The notes beneath the pieces are model-generated. The model was not told the DNA's origin and searched no databases. It was given only the letters and a program-made list of their open reading frames with translations. 64,000 nucleotides of DNA from Mugil cephalus (Eukaryota; Chordata; Actinopteri; Mugiliformes; Mugilidae), in NCBI RefSeq assembly GCF_022458985.1, contig NC_061771.1:26156001-26220000 (forward strand), read 5' to 3'. Positions 11,921 through 22,668 of this stretch are shown one piece after another. Position numbers and translations under genes: made by a program. How positions within the stretch are numbered: position 1 is the first letter of the stretch; the number at the start of each line of letters is the position of its first letter.

Positions 11921-13032
11921 CCCGCCTCTGCTATAAACGTGTCCATTCTTATGGCGGAACTGTGCATTTTAATTTGGCTCTACGGGGATTGGAGCTAGCC
12001 TAGAAATCCGACCAAGTTCCGAGATTACGGGTTCCCGGATACTTTATTATATGAATAATTTGTGGCGGAAGGTTAGTCTAGAACACCTCAGCTGGGAACT
12101 GATAGGTTCCGTCCATAGTACCAGTGTTACCAGACGTTCTGATAAATATTGAGTCTGGTATTCTACGCTAGATTAGAGCAAGCCTCAAGTGGCCATTTGT
12201 GGAACTGCACTTTTTGACTTCAGCCCATGAAAGCTTCTAATCTGAAAGCAATATACAAAAGGGAGGATTTAATTCAGACTTGACTCATTTTTCTTTTCCT
12301 TTATTTTACATGCACACACGTAAAAAACTCACATATCACGCACCTGTCCACTAAGACAATTCTTTCTGTCGGCTTTGTATCTGAATGTAAAGGCTCCAGA
12401 GTCTTCGATAATCAGCATTCATTCCGAACTCCTGTTTATCTCTGTGATTTGTTCCACGCCGGGGCCATTTAAGCCTTGCCATAAACTTCCATCCCCATAG
12501 CAACATCTCCCAGGACGCTTTTCTTAGAGCTGGCCATACAACGGCGGACAAAAGAAGTGCTGCATTTTGGGAAGAAAGATTGTCTGTCTGCTCTTATTGT
12601 GTTTATCAGAGATTAGAATGGGAGGCTGTTCCAAGGTTGGAGTCAAGAGTGTGTATGTGTGTGTGAGTGTGTGATTAAATGAGTCTGCCACCTACGAACA
12701 TATAAGTGCACTGTAGTCTCCGTAGGGACACTTTTATGTGCTATTAGTTCCAAGAAAGTGTGGCTGTAATCGCATATGATTTGAAAACAAGTTAAAAAAA
12801 AATGTGTTGCACAGCATGCCATCGTTACAATTTATGAAGTTTGGAGCTCGCTTAGCATTTTTATGTCTATCATGGGCATTTTGCAATTGCCCCCTTTAGA
12901 CTATTTCTTATTTAATGTGTCTGTGTTTTCTGTAAGCAGCCGCTTTACATTGGTTGGTTTTTACAAGCTAATTTCTCTATTCTTCAACACGGATGGCATG
13001 GACTCTAAAACCAAATCCGTACATAGTAGTTA

Positions 13033-13760
13033 TACACCGATCTGCCACAACATTAAAACCACTGGAAGGAGAAGTAAATAACAGTGTATATTAGAGAGAG
13101 TCTGGCCAACTCAAATCATGGGCACCATGTTAGATACATCGGCAGCATACAGTGTAACCCCATAGGGCAGATGTCCTATATTGAAGTAAATGTCTTATTT
13201 TCACCATTAACAGGCCTATAAATGTTATTACCAACATCTGTCAACATTTAAAACATCCTCACTTAAATATCCCAGCGTCTACTTACTTTAAATATCTTAA
13301 ATGAGCCTGTAAAATGCTTTGTAGCCCAATCACCTCATCAGTCATGGAGCTGTGTTTACCTTCTCCTCAGTCTCCTGTGTTCATGAAATTGTGAAAATTA
13401 AACTAGTCTTGCTGTTATTTAGTATTATCATTGTAACATTAGTACACTAGCTGTAATAACTTAGTACTGACCGAGGCAAAGTTACGTGCCAATTAAATTT
13501 GTCTTTCTACATTGACATAAATTACATGCACACATGGCTTTCATGGTGTATATGACGGTAGCTGCTATTTTTCTAAGCCTTTACTCCAGATAACTAGCTA
13601 GCATAAGGCTAGGTTAACTTCAAACATTCATTAGCCAGACTCTCTCAAATATACGGTTCTGGACCAGGCACCTCCACCGCATGACACAGCTATATACACA
13701 AAAACACAAGAACAGCACAATGTGTTGACCAGGACTCCACAAAATACAGAATATCTGGAC
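13033..13760 (+). mobile_element. Tc1-like relic split by a nested MITE
   Basis: The left part (13036-13090) has the family start 'acaccgatctgccacaacattaaaacc'. The right part (about 13660-13760) has the family's 'ggcacctccacc...aagaacagcacaa-gtgttgacc' block. Between them, about 13094-13646 is bounded by inverted repeats GAGAGAGTCTGGC and GCCAGACTCTCTC. This is consistent with a second element inserted into the first. Confidence 0.5.
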
Positions 13761-14242
13761 AGAAAACATAGTCCAACCTGTCATGTAAAACACAATATAT
13801 ACAAAGTGGTTGGCAGTTTTGAAAGAGTAGGATTTAAGGTGAATATGGTGTGTTGTGTGTAAGCTACGGTAACATACAATTTATAACAACTTGTTTTAAT
13901 GCACTGTAGAGTTGCTTTAGTCTCATGCCTTTGTACAGTGTGACTACATGAGTGTCATGCAACTATTGTCAGAAATAATAAGCCAGCCACCGCCAAACCC
14001 CCATGAAAAGTGGAGGTACTTTCAGCATCTATGAGTGACTCCAATGAGCTCATCTTCTTCTTCACACCTACTCCTCTACCACCAATTTCTCTGCTCTGTC
14101 AGGGGGTTATTTCTGTAAAGCCCCCTCCCTCTTCTACTATTTACAACTTCACACTGGTGACTTCACAAATCTCTTCAACATCCTTTGATTATTCAGTCCA
14201 CTGTGCCTTATGCTTCCAATCTATGTATAATGTATGTATAAT

Positions 14243-14277
<35 letters not shown>

Positions 14278-15459
14278 GTATTTACCTGGACTGACGCCAT
14301 CTCCTGGCATTTACTTTTGGTAATTGGTGCCTTGACCTCTGGTTGACTTTTACATTTAGTCTAGGAGAAGAAAAAAAAATTGCTGGTCCTTTGCCAAATG
14401 AAAAATACTCACATGCGCCAATAACTGGACACATGTTTGACCAGAGAAGACCAGAGACTCGAGGGTGGGCGTGTAAGCTGCCCTTTAGATTGAGGCGTAG
14501 AGTCGATATGGAGTCACTCCGTTGGGAGTTAATTATGCGTCGGCAAAGATCTTCCAAGCCAATCCTCCTGTTATTTTTGTTCCATTTATATTTGCTGCAT
14601 TGTTGCTGCATTGGAAAACGGCAAACGGTGTTTCCCACAAAATTTCATCAGAGTCTGGTGTTTGTTTGCTTGTTTCCTCTTCACTGTGATGGTATCTCAA
14701 CTATTAAAAAAAAAAAAAAAACACCAGAATATGAACTGTCTGCACAAAGAATAAGAGCAGGCGTTTTGTATCAGTTTGTCTTTAAATTACCGCAATAACA
14801 TGGATACTGAGTTAAGGAGCAGCGTGTGCAGATCATCCGGTCATATACAGGAACATATACAGGCAAATGTACGCGTCATTAAATAAAGCAAATAAATCTA
14901 ATTTATAATAAACTGTTGACTTTCAAATTAAGTTTTCTAGCTAGCTCTTGTAAAGTTAAGCTAGTTCACGTCTTTAGTTGATCGCTCCAGGTTTGAACAT
15001 TTCTTTAAATATACTACCAGACTTCTGACTGGTACTGTAAATCTGAATATAAGGGGTCTAAAAAAATCAAGAGCACAAACACTGGGTTTGAAAAAAGTGC
15101 CGGTAACGTCAGTTTTTATGAGCAAACAACACAAATAGCTTCTCATGGTACATGAATTGTGCCGTTCTCCCCCCATCAGGTTAAATTTATAAAGAGCAGG
15201 CCAGTGACAGGTGTATTTGGAGGGTCTGGGGGGAGAGGAGGGGAGGTAGGGAGAGATGGTTACAGAAGCCATAAGACAAACAACGCAAGCATAACGATTT
15301 TTGAGACGTGCAGAAATATTTCCGATTCGTAATGAGATCATGATGGAGTAAAGTAAAGTAGACCCTTGTGAGCTGCCACAGTATTATCATTGTATGGAAA
15401 ACACTGCAGTGGAGCACAGAGGTGAGACAGCCTCACTGAAAGCCTTCATTTATTTAAAA

Positions 15460-15900
15460 CACCAATCAGCCACAACATTATGACCCCCGACAGAAGGATA
15501 AATAACACTGACCATTTTATGACAAATTCAATGTTCTGCTGGGAAACGTTTGGACCTGACATTTATTCATGTCATGTGGATGTTATGTAGACATGTACCA
15601 CCCACCTAGACCAGACCAGGCACCCCAAACCCACAGTAATGGCACAAGCACACACACAAAAATGCTTTAGTAACAACTCAAAGAACATGAAAATGTTGAC
15701 CTGGACTCCAAATTCACTAGATCCACAGAGGCCCCTCCCCTCAACCCATGACCCAAAGGACCCCATTAACAACATGCTATTACCAGACACCACAGGATGT
15801 CCTCAGAAGGTTCATGTCCATTCTCTGATGAGCCTCAACTGTTTGGGAGGCACAAAGGAGACCTACACAATATTAGGAAGGAGGTCATAATGTTATGTCT
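15460..15900 (+). mobile_element. Degenerate Tc1/mariner-type element
   Basis: It starts 'caccaatcagccacaacattatgaccc' and ends 'ggtcataatgttatgtctga', the inverted ends of the family. An internal frame reads LTWTPNSLDP. This resembles the 'WPPNSPDLNPIEHLWD' block at the end of Tc1 transposases, with the rest decayed. Confidence 0.75.
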
Positions 15901-16839
15901 GATTTGGGAATGTTTTAGTATTTTTCCACTTGTTATAGTTCCCAATTAAATCATCCACCTTTCCCTTCCACCTTCTCTTTTCATCATCTGTCTGTATTAA
16001 TATATTTAAGTGAAGGTTGCGGGGGACATGCCTCTGTTATTTCTTCTTCATAGGTCAGCACATTTTATTCCCAACAGAGCACCAATTATTAGCCATCGCT
16101 GTGAGGGACGAGGGTGTGCCTGCATGTGGCGTGGCGTTTATTAGGATGGCAGAACGGCTACATAAACAAGTGCTGAGCTAATAGAATGAACTACGCTATG
16201 TTTTTGTTATGGTGCCGGCTTGTTTTTGTTGTGACAGAAGGAGGTTCGTCACGTTGATTAGTCGTTTAGTATTCGTCGAGCCGCTCGGCTGAGATCGGAC
16301 CAAACTTTTGGAACTTTAGGCTGTTGGTGATCGATCCATAAATTAAAAGCACAGGCAGTTTGCTTCCTTGCTTCCTGGTGTCTCTTGTTATTTGTTTTTT
16401 TTTGTATTACGTATAATGTTATATAACATTTTTATCTTTTAGAGGCATAGCTTAACATTGTGTTAAAGGTAGACTGCCAAATTAAAACCACAACCAATGA
16501 CATTCACAGTAGCTTCATGAAGGCACTGCCTCTATCTAAGCTAGAAGTAGAACTGATAAGCCCCAATCAAACCACCAAATGGTTTACAGTTGTCTACAGA
16601 TTCAGTAAATGATGCAGAATGTAGTTTCAGCAGTTCCTGGAAGAACTAGTCTCTATTTATACACCACCAAGCTGTTTTCTTATAGTTTTAGTTTTATACT
16701 AGACTTAACTCAAACTATCAGGTTGCTGGCTAAAGCTAAGCTACTCATCCAGATCTTGCCAACACTATGGAAAGATAAATCTCAAACTATTCATTTAAAT
16801 TCAACTTTTGCCTAAACAAGGTTTGCTTTGCTTTCGCAG

Positions 16840-16905
16840 GGTTGTTGAGTTGTCACTGATGGGATCCCAAAAAGTTCTGTTGCGGCACATTCCTTAGCGA
16901 CCTCC
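16840..16905 (+). other. sstr3: sstr3 5' untranslated segment after a splice acceptor
   Basis: The pyrimidine-rich tract 'tttgctttgctttcgcag' ends at 16839, 66 bases before the start codon, and is a strong 3' splice site. It implies an upstream leader exon that I cannot locate with confidence. The start codon context is CCTCCATGG. Confidence 0.55.
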
Positions 16906-19639
16906 ATGGAGCTCATCCAGGCCACCCAGGTTTCTTTGGTGCCCCAGGAAAGCCTAACATGGAGCAACACCTCTGCAGCACCCTATTCCCATTCCCTGCT
17001 CTGCTCCGCTCCCTCTGAACCGCTCCTCGGCCTCAACACGGGTCTCCTCTTCAACAGCACCTGCCAAAACGGCACCAAAAGTAAACCCGAATCCCTCGCT
17101 GGTTTGGCCGGAATCTTCATCCCTCTCATTTATGGGATAGTGTGCGTCGTGGGCTTGGTGGGAAACACCCTGGTCATCCACGTGATCGTGAACTACACCA
17201 AGAATGAGTCAGTCACGAACATCTACATACTCAATCTAGCCATTGCGGATGAGCTCTTCATGCTGGGCCTGCCCTTCCTGGCGGTGCAGAACGCTCTGCT
17301 GTCGTGGCCCTTCGGCTCTCTAATGTGCCGCGTGGTCATGACAGTAGACGCCATAAACCAGTTCACCAGCATCTTCTGTCTGACTGTGATGTCAGTGGAC
17401 CGCTACCTGGCTGTGGTGCACCCCATCCGCTCCTCCTGGTGGCGGCGTCCTCGGGTGGCCAAGGCTATCAGTGCCACGGTCTGGGCGGGGTCCTTTGTGG
17501 TGGTGTTGCCGGTGGTGGTGTTTGCCGACGTGCTGAAGGACGATGGGAACTGCAGCATCGTGTGGCCCGAACCGGAAGAAGTGTGGAAGACTTCCTTCAT
17601 TGTGTACACATGCACCGTTGGCTTCTTTTGTCCCTTGCTGGTCATCTGCTTGTGCTACCTGCTGATCGTGATCAAGGTAGGCATTGCGACTAATCTTAAA
17701 TTGACCCAGAATTCACAAGTAAACAGATGTTAGCTGCAAAGTGAATTGCAAACAACATAATCGTTGTCTTCTTTCTGCTGTCTGTTACTCATACAATTAA
17801 CACCTTGGGAGTTACAGTTGACTTACGTGTATGTAAATTGAGCAATACACCAATCAGGCACAACATTAAAACAACTGACAGGAGAAGTAAATAAAATTTG
17901 ACCATGTTGTGACAAAACAATGTTCTTCTGGGAAACTTTTGGACCTGGCATTGGTGTGGATGTTACTTAGACATGTAGCACCCACCTAGACCAGACCAAA
18001 CCAGGCACCCCCACCCCCTAGCAATGACACTCCTTGATGGATAAGAGTTTAGGAAAATCTCTACAAAACCTGAAGGACGGCACAAGTTGTTGACCTATCC
18101 TCCAAATTCACTAGATCCCAAACTGATCAAGTATCTTTGGGATGATCCACGGAGGCAGACACCACAGAACACCCTCACTGTTGGGAGGCACAAAAGAGAC
18201 CTAGGAAGGTGGTCATAATGTTATGCCTGATTGGTATATACTGTTACTTGTTTTTTGTTTTTTTTTTAACATTAAAGCAATTATATATGCCACTGGCCTC
18301 TTCCGCATCATGATTAGTGCTGATCCTACTGCCCCAGCACGAATGATGGTCACACTGTCTTTGGGAAAACGTAAATGGACTTTTAGTTTCAAAGCCAGCT
18401 TTGACAAAAACAGTCCGTCTCTGAAACTCCGAAACTCTATGGCACTGTGTAATTGTTATGGCATGGTAGCTTTGCGGGAAAAAAAAAAAAAAAAAAAATG
18501 TGTCGTTTTCTCTGAAAACCCTTATTATAATTATGTTGCAGGGCAGAGAAGCCATCCTGTATAATTAACCTTTTCTCTGTTCCTATCACTAATTGTGGTG
18601 CAGGGTGCTTTTTCCAAAGCAGTGTTTGCACAGAAATAATGGAGAAGCACACTATGCCATGCCTAATGTTATTCTGAGAAAAAAAAAAATGAAGTGTGGC
18701 TCTGAAGCCGGCTACTTGTTTCAGTGTACAAAGGCTAAGTTCACCCAGATAACATAATCGCAAATTTGTTTTTTAAGTTGCAGGTAATAGGTATTAATAG
18801 GTTTTAAGGGTTAGGACCATAAGTACATTCGGCTTACAGCAGAACTTTTACTTGTCACTTCCAATGACAAGAAGTGTTTTATTCAATTTTTGGACATTTG
18901 GGTGACATTTGTTGTTCTAAAAGCCTAAAAATATATTATGCCCTTTTGTTTTCCCTCTAAGGTGCGAAGTGTTGGAAAACGGGCCCAGGCCACATCCTCT
19001 AGACGCAGGAAGTCAGAGCGTAAAGTCACCAGGATGGTGGTTGTTGTCGTGGCGGTCTTTGTCTTCTGCTGGCTGCCCTTCTACGTCCTCAACATCCTCA
19101 ACCTACTCGTGGTCCTGCCTGGAGACTTCAGGGGGCTCTACTTTTTCGTGGTCGCGCTTTCGTACGCCAACAGCTGCGCCAACCCCATACTGTACGGATT
19201 TCTGTCCGACAACTTCAAGAGGGGCTTCCGGAAGGCCCTGTGCCGCACCTCCCGCAGGGTGAACAACAACGACAGGGCCGGCACGGAGTTGCAGCGGCCC
19301 ACGGAAGAGTGGGGCGGCATCGTGCTCCAGCCACAGGGGAATGATCGAGTGGCTAAGGCGCACAGAAAAGAAAATGGCCACCAAAGTGAAGAAGAGGAGG
19401 GAATCAATGGAACGGACGGGGGCGTGCAGATGAAAGAAATGTGCAAAATGTCACAAAATGGAAACCAAAACGGAGTAAAAGAGGGCTCAAGGACTGTGCA
19501 GAGGGGAAAGTCTGAGCTTGGCTCGGGGTTCGACCCTGCTGAGGGAGTGTCCTCCGTGGCCTGCAGAAGTAGACCAAGCAGGACACAAACTGAAGAAATC
19601 CAGGATAAAAACTCTGTGCTGGACATCAGCTATCTGTAA
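16906..19639 (+). CDS. sstr3: Somatostatin receptor type 3 (class A GPCR), two coding exons
   Basis: Coding exons 16906-17676 and 18962-19639 (AAG|GTAGGC donor, CTCTAAG acceptor, phase 0) join to 482 residues. The product is a Gi/o-coupled plasma-membrane receptor for somatostatin. Visible landmarks: N-glycosylation sites N21, N50 and N55 in the extracellular tail; TM1 from about residue 68; D115 (2.50); C141 and C216 for the extracellular disulfide; D148 (3.32), the ligand-contact Asp; DRY at 165-167; and the somatostatin-receptor signature [11 protein letters not shown] at 325-335. Type 3 is preferred over types 2 and 5 because the long C-tail is Glu-rich and ends in ISYL, the end of mammalian SSTR3 and a PDZ ligand. 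The tail is longer than in human (418 residues total). The intron enters right after TM5 (LLIVIK|VRSVGK). Human SSTR3 is coded without an intron there. The intron holds a Tc1 relic. The third loop has AQATS where mammals have the cilium-targeting AxSxQ-type motif. Confidence 0.93.
17846..18237 (+). mobile_element. Tc1-like relic in the sstr3 intron
   Basis: Starts 'acaccaatcaggcacaacattaaaac' and ends 'ggtcataatgttatgcctgattggt', so its ends are imperfect inverted repeats. The interior 'ctccaaattcactagatcccaaactgatcaagtat' block derives from the [14 protein letters not shown] part of a transposase. It cannot code. Confidence 0.8.
18238..18937 (+). other. Rest of the sstr3 intron
   Basis: AT-rich, with A-tracts near 18480-18498 and 18680-18689. 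The open frames here run through the A/T tracts and have no domains. Confidence 0.6.
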
Positions 19640-20060
19640 CATATGTTGGCATGTTCTGAGTGTATTTTCGTACCCGTGATTTATGTGTGTGTCGTGAGTA
19701 TTTTAATGTGGATTGTGCCAAAATCAATGCAAAGTGTGTGGTGTGAGTGTACTTCAACTTTAACAAAAGCAGGAACACATGTACCGAGCTGGATTGGAAA
19801 CCAAAGGAAACCTGAAGGACGAAGAGACCTTATACCTAAGTGTGCTTTCAACCCCATACCTACTTCTGACTTGGAGTAATTCATACATGTGTTCAAGGTT
19901 ACATTAAACCTCGGTTCAAATCCTGTTCTTATGCTAATTGAGACAAAGAAATCGACTCTGTTGAAAAGGGAGTTTGACATCGGTCAGAATTTTGCAGAAA
20001 ATGTGATTTCAGGAAAGTTATGTAACCAAAAATGAGTTGTCGTTATGTTCTGTGGTTCGT
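19640..20060 (+). other. sstr3: Probable sstr3 3' untranslated region
   Basis: Unique-looking sequence directly after the stop codon. No AATAAA was found close to the stop, so the end of the transcript is not defined. Confidence 0.35.
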
Positions 20061-20069
20061 GTACCAGTA

Positions 20070-20730
20070 GCTGGGTTCACATGGGTCTATTTTCTCATTC
20101 TGATCGAAGGTTTCAGGTCGGCTGTTTACATGTGAGGTGGTCTATTCTGATCTGATGTTTACATGAACCACTACTTTTAATGAGAGCGGCCGTTTTACAG
20201 ACGTGTGACATGCGCAGATCGATGAAAACATCCCGTGACTGATCAAAGATGGAGGCCTCTCATCCAATCAGCAGTAGTTGCTATAGTTCTTACACTTTTA
20301 TTATTGATTTGGAAAGTTCGTGGGCTCGTATCCGCTTTAGTTATTGTGTTGTTTAGCCTCATGGCAGCTGGTCTTCAAGTTTTTCCAGCGGTTCCGTAAT
20401 TGTCCCAAGCTCCAATCTGTCCCGGTTTCAATTCAATTTTGACGGAACTTTTTAAACAGTTCAGTATTTTTATTTTTTCTGCCGTCTAAGGGTGCAACAA
20501 CGTTTAGTTCAGTCAGAGTTGTTATAGAAACAATCTCTCTGCGGCACAACTGGAATGAAGTCAGGCTGATTTCATTCAGATTCACCGTTTACATGTCTGG
20601 TTTGGGAAAAGGAGTATTCTACCCCCGTGAAACTGAATGAAACTGAGGCGTTTATATGGAGCCTTTCATTTAGTTTTGGCTCCTAAACCAACTGTGATCA
20701 GAATACACGGCTCCATGCAAACAAAGCTGA
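20070..20730 (+). mobile_element. MITE-like element with GTTTACATG-type ends
   Basis: The left part reads 'gctgggttcacatgggtct' and the right part 'gtttatatggagcc...catgcaaac', with repeated 'gtttacatg' motifs between. Related pieces occur at 9655-9770. No transposase is present. The boundaries are approximate. Confidence 0.45.
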
Positions 20731-22573
20731 CGTTCTGTATGTGAAAAACCTTTTTAGTTTGTTTGAGCATCTACGCTACATGTAGAAAACGTATATATAG
20801 CAGCTCTTAAAAGCTTTGCACGGTTCAGAATTTCCTACATTTCTGCCTAAAGATCACCCACAACATCAGCGTCCTGGGTTCTCCATGTTTATGAGGAAAT
20901 GTAGAACAATCTGAATGGTGTGAATGATTTTAAGCACCACTCTACGCTCCGAACAGCCAACACAAGCCAGCGAAGACCACCTCCTCTTACTGTAAGTCAG
21001 CTCAACTGATTTGCTCCAGGAGTGTGATTGTTGCGTTCACACCGACCTGGTGGGGGAAAAAATGCTCCCAGGTCAGAACATGGTGTGAAAGCACTCTGGA
21101 GCACTAGCAAAAACACCGTGTTCTGGGAAAACGTCTGCAGGTACGACAAAGTACAGCGTGTATGCAGATATTTTTCCATCCATGGCCTCTTGAAACTCAC
21201 AAAGAAAACAGCTTTACACAAAAGGAGGTCATCAGAGGGTGAGGACTGGAATCATTTTAACAGAAATTGCTGGCATTTAAGCGAAGCCTGACACTTTCTG
21301 AATTGGGGAATGTCTTGTACTAAAATGCCTAATGCACCGTATGATTCATATCCCAGTGGGAAGTAACGCAGATGATGACCCACTGTGAAATGGAGGGAAA
21401 AAAAAAAAATTCAATTTTTATCGCTCTGGCTTTCAAGCACAGCCCACAAAGGTAATTTCAAAAACACGCCTCTCCATTTCAGCTTTTGTGCAGCAGCATG
21501 GCCGGGACCGCATACAGAACACCAAGGGGCCGTCATTCAGATTTTTTTCAAAGCGACAAAGGCATTTTTTGCTTTTAAGGTCAGCTGACAGCTCGCTTTA
21601 GCTCATTAACTGTTAGAAATGTACAATTACACAGCTCCTATGTAGAAGTAGATATACTGAAGTTTTTAGACTGGGTTTAGCTGGATTTAGAGAACTGTGT
21701 TAATTCATAATAATGATCATTTTTTTGTCCCCTTATGTCAAAATCTGATATTTTGCAAAATGTGTTATATTTTTAATGCGGTATTCAGATAAGAGGTGGA
21801 ATTAACTTCATATTATCTGAAATTATTACAATATTAGGAAGGTGGTCATAATGTTATGCCTGAGCGGTGTTTTTTCTTTTTTAAGAAAATTTTCACACTC
21901 AAACGTATGGATTAGGAATTTTAGGGTCATTTCATTTCATGATCCTCTCCTTCCCCAATGCGGTTTGTTGATACGTGATGTAAAGAAACAGTTAGGTGGT
22001 TGAAATAGTGGGTGTTTCGTAGAGTTCTGTGAGGTCCATATTTTATGCCTGATTTGATCAGTGCTTATAGACGTGGTAGGTTGTATTACAAGAACAACTT
22101 CCCACGTAATTACTTTTTTCTCAGTATTAGGATGTTGTGTCAGAGCTTCACTAGAGCCACGTGTCATGTAGTCATGGTTTGCTAAATAAATGTTTAATCT
22201 GATCATGTTGAGTCAATAAAATCACAATAAAACGTGGTGTTTTCTGCAACCATGTCACTTTTACACCATGAACGTACATGTAGGTTATATATATGTAATG
22301 TTTGTAACCGTTGTCATTGTCATGCTGTGTTCACCAAGAGACACTTAAAAACCTGTCCTTCGCTTTATTTCACCATGCAATCTTCACTATAGAAGAAAAA
22401 AGAAACTGATGCCTGTTCACTTTTAACTCACACTGGTTAACTTAAAAAAAATATATATATCAGACCATTGTTGCCCTCTAGAGGTTGACACATAAGAAGG
22501 AAGACAACAATTTAGAAGCCTTCATATATGGTCCCAACAAAGTAAAACAGAAAATATTTCAGAAAATATGTCT
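20731..22573. other. Intergenic DNA between sstr3 and cuta
   Basis: No gene seen. It contains a Tc1 end fragment at 21824-21866 ('aggtggtcataatgttatgcctgagcggtgt') and short A/T tracts. The genes converge here, so their 3' ends face each other. Confidence 0.6.
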
Positions 22574-22579
22574 TTTATT
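22574..22579 (-). terminator. cuta: cuta polyadenylation signal
   Basis: AATAAA on the minus strand about 90 bases past the cuta stop codon, within an A/T-rich 3' flank. Confidence 0.6.
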
Positions 22580-22668
22580 CATTTTGTTTGTTTTTTTAAA
22601 AAAAAAAATGCAACAGCCACTTTGTTTTGCCTCGATCTTGTCTCTGACGTCCACTCATTAGTCCACCT

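Larger units (their letters stand above)
8400..16838. other. Repeat-rich DNA upstream of sstr3
   Basis: No coding exon is convincing in about 8.4 kb. It holds homopolymer tracts (A-runs near 9368 and 14706), an ATGAT microsatellite in a larger repeat (11500-11920), a hAT-like MITE (10888-11345), Tc1 relics (13033-13760 and 15460-15900) and a (TA)n tract near 14249-14273. Repeat-free stretches at 10430-10640 and 16080-16210 could be regulatory. That is a guess from their ordinary base composition, not from alignment. Confidence 0.55.

Noticed and set aside
14282-14798. Overlapping open frames of 118 and 151 codons on opposite strands
   Set aside because: Neither has a domain or splice sites in context. 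The plus one runs into a lysine-encoding A-run.
19510-19540. GGTTCGACCC, a tRNA B-box-like string
   Set aside because: It lies inside the sstr3 coding exon, and there is no matching A box or cloverleaf.
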